Of a stretch of DNA of 64,000 bases, positions 1 to 9,502 are shown piece by piece (position 1 is the stretch's first letter; the number at the start of each line of letters is the position of its first letter). The notes under the pieces are model-generated. The model made no database searches and had not been told where the DNA came from. It saw only the letters and a list, made by a program, of their open reading frames with translations. The DNA is from VAZQ01 sp963758945 (GTDB taxonomy: Bacteria > Pseudomonadota > Alphaproteobacteria > Rhizobiales > Xanthobacteraceae), in assembly GCA_963758945.1 (NCBI GenBank), contig CAVWXY010000008.1, positions 62,001 to 126,000 of the forward strand, written 5' to 3'. The position numbers were made by a program, and so were the translations under genes.

Positions 1-273
1 CACGGTGGTGACGCCGCCGAACGCCGCCGCGGCCGTCCCGGTCTGCCAGTCCTCCTTGTGCGGGTAGCCGGGATCGCGGAAATGCACGTGCACGTCGATG
101 GCGCCAGGGAGGATGTGCAGGCCGCGCGCGTCGAGCGTTTCGCGCGCCGGCGGCATCGCCGCGGCGGAGCCGACCGCGACGATGAGGCCGTCGGCGATGG
201 CGATGCTCGCCTCGATCGCGCAATCGGGCGACACCACCGTGCCGCCGCTGATGACGAGATCGGCCGTGCTCAT
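1..273 (-). CDS. Cyclic amidohydrolase (dihydroorotase/allantoinase/hydantoinase family), N-terminal part
   Basis: Only the first 91 codons are present; the gene runs off the left edge. The protein opens with a short beta-rich region (MSTADLVISGGTVV) and reaches the metal-binding motif DVHVHFRDPGYPHKED, followed by a GTAAAAFGGVTTV segment. This order is typical of the amidohydrolase superfamily branch that opens cyclic amides (dihydroorotase, allantoinase, dihydropyrimidinase/hydantoinase). The two His of HVH would bind the active-site metal. Its start lies 8 bases after the SDR stop on the same strand, so the binding protein, SDR and this gene look like one transcript. HxHFRDPG is more dihydroorotase/allantoinase-like than dihydropyrimidinase-like, but the substrate cannot be fixed from this fragment. 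Confidence 0.85.
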   Translation of the reverse strand, partial: MSTADLVISGGTVVSPDCAIEASIAIADGLIVAVGSAAAMPPARETLDARGLHILPGAIDVHVHFRDPGYPHKEDWQTGTAAAAFGGVTTV

Positions 274-281
274 CTGCGCGC

Positions 282-1073
282 TCACAGCATCGCCCAGCCG
301 CCGTCGACCGGCAGGTCGACGCCGGTGATCTGGCGCGAGGCGTCGCTCGCGAGGAACAGGCAGGCATTGGCGACGTCGACGTCGGTCGAGGTGCGCTTGA
401 GCGCGTAGTCGGCGGCATGGCGCTCGGCCGCCTCCTCGACCGTGATGCCGAGACGGCTCGCCATGTCGGCGCAGACCTTGTCGCGGAAGCGCGGGCCGTC
501 GACCATGCCCGGCGCCACGCAGTTGACGTTGATGTTGTAGGCGCCGACCTCGAGCGCGAAGCTCTTGGTGATGCCGCGCAGGCCCCATTTGGAGGCGGAA
601 TAGGCCATGCGCCCCGCCCGCCCGCGCAGGCCGAAGGTGCCGCCGACATTGATGATCTTGCCGTAGCGCTGCGCCATCATCGTGGGCAGCACGCCGCGCA
701 TGGTGTGAAAGCAGCCGTTCATGTTGAGGGTGACGATGTCGTTGAATTCCTGCGGCGTGGTCTCGACGCCGGTCTTGCCGATCGGCCCCGATCCGCCGGC
801 GACGTTCACCAGGATGTCGATGCGCCCATAGGCGCGCTTGGTCGCCTCCGCGGCGCCCTCGCACTGCTCTGCGCTGGTGACGTCGCAATGCACGACGATC
901 GCATCGGCGCCCGCCGCCTTGGCCTGCGCCGCTATGGGTTCGATCGCCGTGGTATCGCGTCCGGCCAAGGCGAGACGCGCGCCCTCCGCCGCGAATGCCA
1001 GGGTGATGGCGGCGCCCATCCCCTTGGCGGGGCCGGTGATCAGCGCGACCCGTCCCTCGAGCATCAAGTCCAT
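282..1073 (-). CDS. Short-chain dehydrogenase/reductase (SDR) with altered catalytic serine
   Basis: A 263-residue classical SDR. The NAD(P)-binding TGPAKGMG motif is near residue 15, NVAGG stands in for NNAG, and the YSASK catalytic motif and a C-terminal DLPVDGGWAML segment are present. The start chosen (MDLMLEGRVALITG) matches the family N-terminus. The residue 13 before the catalytic Tyr, normally Ser, is Gly here (NVGGTFGLRG...YSASK), with Thr at the next position, so the usual Ser-Tyr-Lys triad is incomplete unless Thr substitutes. It sits between the binding-protein gene and the cyclic amidohydrolase and probably works on the same imported compound. Substrate unknown. Confidence 0.9.
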   Translation of the reverse strand: MDLMLEGRVALITGPAKGMGAAITLAFAAEGARLALAGRDTTAIEPIAAQAKAAGADAIVVHCDVTSAEQCEGAAEATKRAYGRIDILVNVAGGSGPIGKTGVETTPQEFNDIVTLNMNGCFHTMRGVLPTMMAQRYGKIINVGGTFGLRGRAGRMAYSASKWGLRGITKSFALEVGAYNINVNCVAPGMVDGPRFRDKVCADMASRLGITVEEAAERHAADYALKRTSTDVDVANACLFLASDASRQITGVDLPVDGGWAML

Positions 1074-1141
1074 GGCCGCTTCATCCCTCGCCCGCACGTA
1101 CGGGCGGGGTCCGCCCCGGAAGGGAGCGGACCGCGTGGCAT

Positions 1142-2197
1142 TCAGAACAGCTTCTTCGGCCGGTCCTCGGTGGGCGGCAGAAACGCCGGCGTGAAGATTT
1201 CGTCGACCGACGGCGTGCGCGGAAGACCGTTGGCGTCGACCAGGATGTCGATCGACTTCTTGAGGCGCGCGGTGTCCACGTTGCCCAGCCCGATCCTGGC
1301 GATCTCGGGGTGGTTCATCTCGTCCTTGAGGGTCTGCACGAAACGCTCGCGTTCGACCGCGACCTTGATCAGCGGCTCGCGCTGAGCCACGGCCGCGACC
1401 GACGCGTCGATGTCCTTGAGCGAGTCGAGAATTCCGTGGTTGATGGCGCGCACCAGGCCTCTGACCGCCTCCGGCTTCTCCTTCACCAGTTTCTTCGAGA
1501 CGATGATGGCGTTGGAATAGAGATCCATGCCGTAGTCGCCGTAGTTGATGTAGCGCAGCTGCTTCTCCTCCACGCCCATCAGCTTGGCCGAGAAGCGGAT
1601 GGTGTTGACGTAGCCGAAGACGCCGTCGACCTGGCCTTGCATCAGCATCTGCTCGCGCAGGTTCGGCTGGAAGTTGGTGATCTTGACCTTGCTGCAGTCG
1701 AGCTTGGCGATCTTGCACAGGGCCGGGAACAGCTTCAGCGCCCCGTCGTTGGCGGCGCCGCCGAGCGTCTTGCCCTCGAAATCCTTCGGCGACTTGATCG
1801 GGCTGTCGGCCTTCACCGCGACGGTGAACGGCGGCTGGTTGAACATGACGTAGACCGCGATCGGTGCGTCGTCGGGCTTCTTGGCCGCGAGCTCGATCAG
1901 CGCGTTGATGTCGCCGAAGCCGACGTCGTAGGTGCCGTTCGCCACCAGCGGCACCGCGGCGCCCGACCCGTTGCCCTGGTCGAGCGTTACCTCCAGGCCC
2001 TCGGCCTTGTAGTAGCCGCGGTCCTCGGCGAGGAAGAACATGCCCTGCGGACCCTGGTATTTCCAGTTCAGCACCAGCTTGAGCCTGGTCTGCGCGTCGG
2101 CCGGTGCCGCAACGCCGAGCGGCGCGGCCAACGCGATGGCGCCGAGCAGCGCGAGCAGCAGGGATCGCCGGCCCGGACGGTTCAACTTCGAAGTCAT
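1142..2197 (-). CDS. ABC transporter substrate-binding protein, NMT1/SsuA/ThiY-like
   Basis: About 351 residues with a signal peptide (RRSLLLALLGAIALAAPLG...ADAQ) and then a type-II periplasmic binding fold: LVLNWKYQGPQGMFFLAEDRGYYKAEGL, a GNGSGAAVPLVANGTYDVGF segment and the DGVFGY hinge region. This family binds sulfonates, nitrate, formylaminopyrimidines and similar compounds. The start at 2197 has AGGAG eight bases upstream; an upstream ATG at 2215 lacks this. It is the first gene of the minus-strand set and lies divergently from the LysR gene. No ABC permease or ATPase is visible; they may lie beyond the left edge. A pyrimidine-type ligand is inferred from context only. Confidence 0.9.
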   Translation of the reverse strand: MTSKLNRPGRRSLLLALLGAIALAAPLGVAAPADAQTRLKLVLNWKYQGPQGMFFLAEDRGYYKAEGLEVTLDQGNGSGAAVPLVANGTYDVGFGDINALIELAAKKPDDAPIAVYVMFNQPPFTVAVKADSPIKSPKDFEGKTLGGAANDGALKLFPALCKIAKLDCSKVKITNFQPNLREQMLMQGQVDGVFGYVNTIRFSAKLMGVEEKQLRYINYGDYGMDLYSNAIIVSKKLVKEKPEAVRGLVRAINHGILDSLKDIDASVAAVAQREPLIKVAVERERFVQTLKDEMNHPEIARIGLGNVDTARLKKSIDILVDANGLPRTPSVDEIFTPAFLPPTEDRPKKLF

Positions 2198-2513
2198 TTG
2201 CAGCACTCCTGTCATCGCCCCTGGTCGGTTGCGCAAGCGGCGCCGCGTCCGGCTTTCGGCGCCAAGAGAGGCGGGCAAGAACCTCTCTCGTTGAGCTGCT
2301 TCTTTCTTGGGCGGACGCAGCTCAATCTTTGATCAGAGCCGTCGCGCCGCACCAGCCGTTCGCCACGCAAGCGTGGCGCCGGCACGCACATCCTCTGCGG
2401 TTGCAAGCGATGTGCCTGTCGCGAAGCCTAGTGCAGGCCGGTGCTCACATCTGCCGCTGATTTCTTGCTAGAGTGATGTCGGAACGGCACCACTCACCGA
2501 GTTGGTTTTTGCG
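2198..2513. promoter_or_regulatory. Divergent intergenic region between binding-protein and LysR genes
   Basis: A 316-base gap between two divergent starts, the classical location for LysR-type operators. I see no open frame with coding character and no unambiguous -35/-10 pair. Autoregulation and control of the minus-strand set by the LysR protein is an inference from geometry. Confidence 0.4.
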
Positions 2514-3437
2514 ATGAAGCACTTGCGCATCATGCGCTACGTCGACGAGGTCGCGCGCACGGGATCGATCCGCAAGGCCGCCGATCACCTCAACGTCACG
2601 GCCTCGGCGGTGAACCGGCGAATCATGGACCTCGAAGAAGAACTCGGCGCGCAGTTGTTCGAGCGCCGGCCGCGCGGCGTGCGGCTCACGGCGGCGGGCG
2701 AAGTGTTCGTCCATTACCTGCGCGAGCAGGACGGCGGCGTCGAGCGCATGAAGTCGCAGATCGAGGACCTCAAGGGCTTGCGCCGCGGCACCGTGCGCAT
2801 CGCCTGCAGCCAGGCCTTGGCGCTCGACTTTCTGCCGCGCATGATCGCGGAGTTTCGTGCCGGCCATCCGCTGGTCAGCTTCGATGTCAAGGTACTCGAC
2901 CACGAGCAGGCCATGACCGCGCTCGCGGCCTACGAGGTCGATCTCGTACTGGTCTTTCGTCCGCCGTTCGTCCCCAACTTCCAGCCGCTGATGACGCTGG
3001 AGCAGCGCGTCGTCGCGGTGATGTCCGCCGGCCACCCGCTCGCGTCCCGGCGTACGATCAGGCTGCGCGATTGCGCCGGCTATCCCGTGGCCTTGCCCGA
3101 ACGCAGCCTGGGCGGCCGTCAGCTGCTCGAGGAGGTGTGCGCGCGCAGCGGCATCAGCTTCAAGCTCGCCGCCGAATCGAATTCGTTCGAGTTCCTGCGC
3201 GGGCTGGTGACCCACGGCAACCTGATCTCCTTCCAGATTCGGATCGGCGCGCTGCCCGAGAACAACAAGCTCGGCCTCGTCGCCCGCGACATCGACGACC
3301 GCGACGTCCCGCGCGCGAACCTGGTGCTCGGCCAGCTGCGCGCCCGCAACCTGCCGATCCCGGCCGCCGTGTTCGCGGAGCGGCTCGTGCGCGTGCTCGA
3401 GACGATGCGCGGCGACGGATCGGCGCCTGCGCGCTGA
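2514..3437 (+). CDS. LysR-family transcriptional regulator
   Basis: 307 residues. The N-terminal winged helix-turn-helix is clear (LRIMRYVDEVARTGSIRKAADHL, then TASAVNRRIMDLEEELGAQLFERR), followed by a periplasmic-binding-like effector domain. ATG at 2514 is preferred; an in-frame TTG lies 12 bases upstream and neither has a strong ribosome site. The gene lies between the transport/amidohydrolase set (minus strand) and the urc operon (plus strand), so it is the obvious candidate regulator of both. The inducer is unknown; a pyrimidine breakdown product would fit the neighbours. Confidence 0.93.
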   Translation: MKHLRIMRYVDEVARTGSIRKAADHLNVTASAVNRRIMDLEEELGAQLFERRPRGVRLTAAGEVFVHYLREQDGGVERMKSQIEDLKGLRRGTVRIACSQALALDFLPRMIAEFRAGHPLVSFDVKVLDHEQAMTALAAYEVDLVLVFRPPFVPNFQPLMTLEQRVVAVMSAGHPLASRRTIRLRDCAGYPVALPERSLGGRQLLEEVCARSGISFKLAAESNSFEFLRGLVTHGNLISFQIRIGALPENNKLGLVARDIDDRDVPRANLVLGQLRARNLPIPAAVFAERLVRVLETMRGDGSAPAR

Positions 3438-3598
3438 AATTCCGATCGCAGGAGAGCCGCAAAGGCGTCATCGGCGGCATTGTCAGCTTTGGCAACCTGC
3501 CGGCCTGTTGCAAGATGGTGGTCAAATATGCCGGCAGCTTCGCGCAGCTGCGGGTCGGCGTCTTGCGCGATGCGGTCGGTTCCCGGGCAACCACGCTC

Positions 3599-3627
3599 TT
3601 GACACGAGATCGGCCCAAGATTATTCT
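3599..3627 (+). promoter_or_regulatory. Sigma70-type promoter for the urc operon
   Basis: TTGACA (3599-3604), a spacer of exactly 17 bases, then TATTCT (3622-3627): a near-consensus housekeeping promoter 113 bases before the urc1 start. A transcript from it would carry a leader of about 105 bases containing a ggccca...tgggcc hairpin (3642-3661) and the duplicated start region described separately. The rest of the 3438-3739 gap shows no convincing gene. Confidence 0.6.
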
Positions 3628-3686
3628 GTATGTTTTTTCGCGGCCCAAGCGCGGCTGGGCCAGGGTCGCGGTGCGTGCCGTCACAT

Positions 3687-3739
3687 GGGGGTAAGTCGGC
3701 CCGTGTAAATGAGCCCGGGGGCAAGTTAGGGGTGTGTAG

Positions 3740-3747
<8 letters not shown>
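3687..3747 (+). repeat. Tandem ~30-base duplication spanning the urc1 start codon
   Basis: Copy 1 (3687-3716) and copy 2 (3717-3747) share GGGGG(T/C)AAGT and then TGTA(A/G)ATGAG(C/T)CC. Copy 1 creates an ATG at 3709 that opens a six-codon frame (MSPGAS) ending at TAG 3727-3729, eleven bases before the real ATG at 3740. The purine-rich run in the second copy serves as ribosome site for urc1. It may be a neutral duplication or a small leader peptide affecting translation. Confidence 0.6.
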
Positions 3748-4977
<1,230 letters not shown>

Positions 4978-4981
<4 letters not shown>

Positions 4982-6255
4982 CGGCGATGGCGGCCGGCGC
5001 CCAGGCTCGTTCGCAAGGCTACACGCGCGCCAATCCGCCGCCGGACCTCGCCGGGCTGCGCACCGCCGCCGCCGTGCGCGAGCGTTGCGGCCTGGTCCAT
5101 CGCTGGGTGGCGGACGGCCGCTCGCCGCATTTCATTCTCGAGGAGAGCCGCCTCGACGCCGTCGCCGCCTATGTCGCCGATGTCACCCGCGCGGCCTATC
5201 CTGATCTGGCGATTCCGTGCCACAGCCGGTGGCGGCATTTCTCCGCCGGCGGCGTCGATCGCTGGGACGATCTCGCCGCGCGCATCGAGGCGGATCAGGT
5301 CGAGCGGGCTCGCATCGCCGTCGACCTCGCCACCGTCAGCGTGCTCCTCGATGCCGGCGCCGGCGACAGGTGGCGCTATCGCGAGCGCGAAACGGGGCTC
5401 ACTTTCGCGCGTTCGGAGGGGCTCGCCGTCGCGAGCCTCGCCATGTTCCGCGCCGGCGGCTTCTCCGCCGATGCCGCGTGCCCGTGGCGCGTCGACCATG
5501 TCGCGCTCGAGCGGCTCGACGCCGCGACGCTGGCCCATCATTTTCAGGTCGCCCCCGAAAATCCCTTGCCCGGACTGGAGCAGCGCAGCGCGCTCCTGCG
5601 CCGTCTCGGAAAAGCGCTCGCGGATCGTCCCGACCTGTTCGCAGGCGTGCCCGCGCGTCCCGGCCACCTGGTCGATCATTTCCTCAGCATCGCCGCTGAT
5701 CGCCGGGTTGCGGCAGCGACGGTGCTGGCGGCGCTGCTCGACGGCCTCGCCGCGATCTGGCCGTCGGGGCTGGCGCTGCAGGGGTTTCCGGTCGGGGATG
5801 CCGGCCGCCATCGCGCCGTGCGCACGAACGACGACAGCGACGGCGTCGTGCCGCTCCACAAGCTCTCGCAGTGGCTCGCCTATTCGCTCATCGAGCCGCT
5901 GCAATGGGCCGGGCTCGCGGTGACGGACCTCGATGCGCTCACCGCGCTCGCCGAATATCGCAATGGCGGGCTTCTGGTCGACCTCGGCGCGATCCGCCCG
6001 CGCGCGGCGCTCGATCCGCAGCTTCGCCACGACGTTGCCTCCGAGCTGGTGGTGGAATGGCGCGCGTTGACAGTGGCGCTGATGGACCCGTTGCTCGCGC
6101 TGGTGCGCGCGAAGCTCGACCTCGATGCGAGCTTCGCCATGGTGCACATGCTGCAGGGCGGGACCTGGAGCGCGGGACGAAAGATCGCGCTGACGCTGCG
6201 CCCGCCCGCCGGGCCGCCGCCGATCGCGATCGCGGCCGACGGCACGGTGTTCTGA
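4978..6255 (+). CDS. urc4: URC4/Urg3-family protein (DUF1688)
   Basis: 425 residues, full length for the family. Recognisable segments include RERCGLVHRWVADGRSPHF near the N-terminus, HSRWRHFSAGG near residue 80, the ALQGFPVGDAGRHRAV region and a C-terminal ALMDPLLALVRAKL...FAMVHMLQGGTWSAGRKIA block. URC4 acts with URC1 in the URC uracil-degradation pathway; its reaction is not defined by obvious catalytic motifs. Its start overlaps urc1 (ATGA), which is strong evidence for joint function. No uracil phosphoribosyltransferase (the URC6 role) is present in the window; it may be elsewhere in the genome. Confidence 0.9.
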
Positions 6256-6293
6256 CGCTCGTCACGCCGGCAATAGCTGGGGGTAAACCCGAC

Positions 6294-7157
6294 ATGACAC
6301 CAGCATCGGCCGCAGCCGCGATCTACCGCGGCATGGACAAGGCGACGCTCGACGCCGCCTACAACAACGCCGCCGCGGTCGCCGACAGTCAGGACTTCAT
6401 CGCGCGCTGGCGCGAAGCGAGCGCCGCCGTGCGCGCGGGCCCGCGCGCGCGGCTCGATCTTCCCTACGGCAGCCGGCCGCGGGCGCGCTTCGACTACTTC
6501 TCGGCCGGGACCTACCGGCCGCCGCTGTTCGTGTTCATTCACGGCGGCTACTGGCAGCGCAACCACAAGGACACCTTCGCCTTCGTGGCCGGAGGGCCGC
6601 GCGCGCGCGGCATCGACGTGGCGTTGGTGGGCTACAGCCTCGCGCCCGAAGTCCGCCTCGGCGACATCGTCGCCGAGATCGACCGGTCGCTGACCGCGCT
6701 CGCCGAGCGCGCCGACGAGCTCGGGTTCGATCGCGACCGGCTGTTCGTCGGCGGCTGGTCGGCCGGCGGGCATCTCACCGCCATGGTCGCGCGCAATCCT
6801 GCCTTTCGCGCCGGGTTTCCCATCAGCGGCATCTTCGACCTGGAGCCCATTGCGCTGAGCTATCTCGACGAGGCGCTCAAGCTCGATGCGGCCGAGGTCG
6901 CGTCGCTCTCGCCGCTGCGCGTGCTGCCCGAGCGCATGCCGCCGTTGCGGCTGTTCGTCGTCGGCGGCGAGCTGCCCGAGCTGCGGCGGCAGTCGGCGGA
7001 CTACGCCGCGGCGGCGCGGGCGCGCACGCTGTCCGTGGCGCTGTCGGAGCTGCCGGGACACAATCACTTTTCGATCCTCGACGAGCTCTCGCGCCCCGAA
7101 GGTGCCATCACCCGCGCCCTGGTCGACCTGATCGACGCCAGCGCGGCTCATCACTAG
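6294..7157 (+). CDS. Alpha/beta hydrolase, kynurenine-formamidase-like, third gene of the urc operon
   Basis: 287 residues with an alpha/beta hydrolase layout. The oxyanion motif HGGYW is at 83-87, the nucleophile elbow GWSAGG at 154-159 (Ser156), a likely acidic residue Glu226 and the C-terminal GHNHFS with the probable catalytic His258. HGGYW plus a late HNHF is characteristic of arylformamidases. It begins 38 bases after urc4 with a G-rich ribosome site and no visible terminator between. Because the URC pathway yields amide-type intermediates, a hydrolase specific for N-formyl or ureido compounds would fit; that role is inference. Confidence 0.88.
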   Translation: MTPASAAAAIYRGMDKATLDAAYNNAAAVADSQDFIARWREASAAVRAGPRARLDLPYGSRPRARFDYFSAGTYRPPLFVFIHGGYWQRNHKDTFAFVAGGPRARGIDVALVGYSLAPEVRLGDIVAEIDRSLTALAERADELGFDRDRLFVGGWSAGGHLTAMVARNPAFRAGFPISGIFDLEPIALSYLDEALKLDAAEVASLSPLRVLPERMPPLRLFVVGGELPELRRQSADYAAAARARTLSVALSELPGHNHFSILDELSRPEGAITRALVDLIDASAAHH

Positions 7158-7187
7158 AGCGGGTTCCGTTCGTCTTGATGCAGCCGT

Positions 7188-7916
7188 TCAACCACCGAAA
7201 CGGAAGTTGAGACCGGCGCGCACCACGCTCTTGGTCTCCGTGATATCGACGAACGCGCGGCGCAACCCGGTGATTTGCGGCGTTAAGCCGATCTGGCCGG
7301 TGCCGAAGTCGTAATAATCATACTCGATGAAGCCGGACAGGAAACGCGTGAAGGCATATTCGCCGCCGATGCCGATGGTCCATGCCGGACGGGTCTCGCG
7401 CGCCGTATAGGCCGTCCCGAGGATGATCGTCGTCGCCCAATACTCGTCGCGCTCCCAGGCGCCGCCGCCCTTGAGGTAGCCGAGAAAGCGATCCCAGGCG
7501 TAGCCGATGCGGCCGGTGACGGTCGCAAGCGACCTGACCTTGCTGTGATAGGCGACGCCGAACTCGCGCGCGCTGTCGTGGCTGCCCTCGGCGTCGGTCC
7601 AGGCATAGTCGCCCTGGATGCCGGCGACGAAGCCGCCGGCGAATTGATAATCGCAGCCGGCCTGCACGCCGCCGAGCCAGCCGTCCGCGTCGTGTCCGCC
7701 GAGCGACTGGCCGTAAAAATCACCGCCGGGCGTGCGGACGATCCAGTCCTTCTGTTTGGCCCACAGGCCGCCGGCTTGGCCGCCGACGTAGCAGCCGGTC
7801 CAGCTAAAGACCGAAACGGCCGGCGGCGTCTTCGACACCGGCAGGCGCATGTCGGCCGCCATCGCCGGGCTTGCCAGGACGATCAGCGCAGCCGTTTCGA
7901 GGAGGAATTTCCGCAT
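7188..7916 (-). CDS. Omp25/31-like outer-membrane beta-barrel protein
   Basis: 242 residues. A signal peptide (MRKFLLETAALIVLASPAMA, cleavage before AD) is followed by FSWTGCYVGGQAGGLW, the standard opening of small rhizobial 8-strand barrels, alternating aromatic beta strands (GFIEYDYYDFG) and a C-terminal VVRAGLNFRFGG ending typical of this family. It probably sits in the outer membrane as a structural or porin-like protein. It converges on the hydrolase gene (30-base gap) and is not part of the urc operon. Start at 7916 is set by the signal peptide. Confidence 0.88.
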   Translation of the reverse strand: MRKFLLETAALIVLASPAMAADMRLPVSKTPPAVSVFSWTGCYVGGQAGGLWAKQKDWIVRTPGGDFYGQSLGGHDADGWLGGVQAGCDYQFAGGFVAGIQGDYAWTDAEGSHDSAREFGVAYHSKVRSLATVTGRIGYAWDRFLGYLKGGGAWERDEYWATTIILGTAYTARETRPAWTIGIGGEYAFTRFLSGFIEYDYYDFGTGQIGLTPQITGLRRAFVDITETKSVVRAGLNFRFGG

Positions 7917-8096
7917 GAGCCGCGCCCCCGCGCGACTATGCTCCGACTCCGCGTGCAACGCTGTAGCGGGCGGGACACATCGCACGACAAACACAACGGC
8001 AAGGGCCCCGGCTGCAAGTCCGAATCCCGGAGCGGCTGCTTAACTCGCGTCGCGATCTGTGCTTGAAAGAAGGCATCCGCCGCCGGAACGAACGCC

Positions 8097-9238
8097 GTGG
8101 ACCTGCGCTACGACACCGAGCACACCATCCTGCGCGACAGCGCGGAGAAATTCCTCAGCGAGCGCTACGACTACCGCGCGTTCCAGAAGATCGCCGCGAG
8201 CGAGGCGGGCTTCGACCGCAAGCTCTGGGCCGAGTTCGCGCAGCTCGGCTGGCTGGGACTGCCGTTCGACGTGGAGGACGGCGGCAGCGGCGGCGGCGCA
8301 GTCGAGCTTGCCATTCTCATGGAGGCGTTCGGTCGGCATCTCGTCGTCGAGCCCTATCTCGCGACCGTGGTGCTGGGCGGCGGCCTGATCGCCGCCTTGG
8401 GCACGCCCGCCGAGCGCCGCGCGCTGCTGCCGGCGGTGATGGATGGCCATCGCCTCCTGGCCTTCGCCCATGACGAGCGCGCAGATCCCACCCGCGCCGA
8501 GCGCAGGAGCGGCGGCTACGTGCTGCAGGGGGAAAGAAGGCCGTGCTCGGCGGCGCGATGGCCGACACGCTCCTGCTCTCGGCCCGGTTCGGCGACGACA
8601 AGACCGGCGTCTTCGTCCTGCCCAGGGAGACGCCCGGCTTGACGCTGCGGCCCTACCGCCTGCTCGACGGCGGCCGCGCCGCCGACCTCGATCTCACCGA
8701 TGCGGCGGTGCCCGCCTCCGCGCTGCTCGGCGGCAATGATGACGCGGGCGCCGCGATCGAGGCCGTGCTCCAGCGCGCGATCGCGGCGCTGTCGGCCGAC
8801 GCGGTCGGCGCCATCGGCGCCATGGTCAAGGCGACGATCGACTACGCCAAGACCCGCGTGCAATTCGGCCAGCCGCTCGCCAATTTCCAGGCGCTGCAGC
8901 ACCGCCTGGTGCGCATGAAGATCAAGGAGGAGGAGGCGCGCGCCGCCGCGCTGTTCGCGACCTTGAGCCTCGACGGTCCCGCGGAGATGCGCGCGCGCGC
9001 GATCCACGGCGCCAAGGCCAAGATCGGACGCTGCGCCCGCGCCGTGCATCAGGAGGCGATCCAGTTGCACGGCGCCATCGGCACCACCGGCGAGCTCGCT
9101 CTCGGCGGCTACGCCAAGCGCCTCCTCGCCTACGAGATCCTGCTCGGCCCGACCCGCGAGCATCTGCGCGCCTACGGCGCCATCATCGCCGATCCGCGCC
9201 TCGCCGCCACCGGCCTGCTGATAGCGTCGGCGGATTAG
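8097..9238 (+). pseudogene. Acyl-CoA dehydrogenase, frameshifted in a G run
   Basis: The first frame (8097 GTG start, MDLRYDTEHTILRDSAEKF...) encodes the N-terminal helical and middle part up to GGYVLQG; the rest continues in another frame from KKAVLGGAMADTLLLSAR to the stop at 9238. The two parts join if one G is added to the GGGGG run at 8528-8532, giving about 380 residues, the family norm. The C-terminal half has the usual TRVQFGQPLANFQALQHRL and AIQLHGAIGTTGELALGGYAKR. It is followed by a second acyl-CoA dehydrogenase; such pairs often form heteromeric FAD enzymes acting on unusual acyl-CoAs. A sequencing error is at least as likely as a real mutation. Confidence 0.88.
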
Positions 9239-9502
9239 TGTTGTGTACTCTGACGCCTGCATCGCACGTGTCCCGGGCGCAGCGCAGCACGCACAGACAA
9301 GTCTACGCAGTCTGCGCAAGCGTGACTGCGTTGCGCAGAGAAGCGGTGCGCTGCAGAACCGGGACCGTTACGACCGGTGGCGGTCGCGGATCAGCGGTGC
9401 ACCGCACGCTGCCAAGCCTGCGCAAACTTGTCCGCGCGTGCGCTGCACCGCGTGCGGGACACAAACATCCACAAGGATGACAGAAGACTAGGGAGCCGCC
9501 CC
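9239..9502 (+). other. Spacer between the two acyl-CoA dehydrogenase genes
   Basis: 264 bases with no coding signal I trust. It contains repeated tgcgca-type motifs around 9260-9460 but no clear terminator or promoter. AGGGAG just before the end is the ribosome site of the next gene. Confidence 0.4.

Noticed and set aside
2481..2513. EcfG-type promoter (ggaac...gtt) ahead of the LysR gene
   Set aside because: The spacing is about 15 bases and the -10 lacks CGTT; not better than chance.
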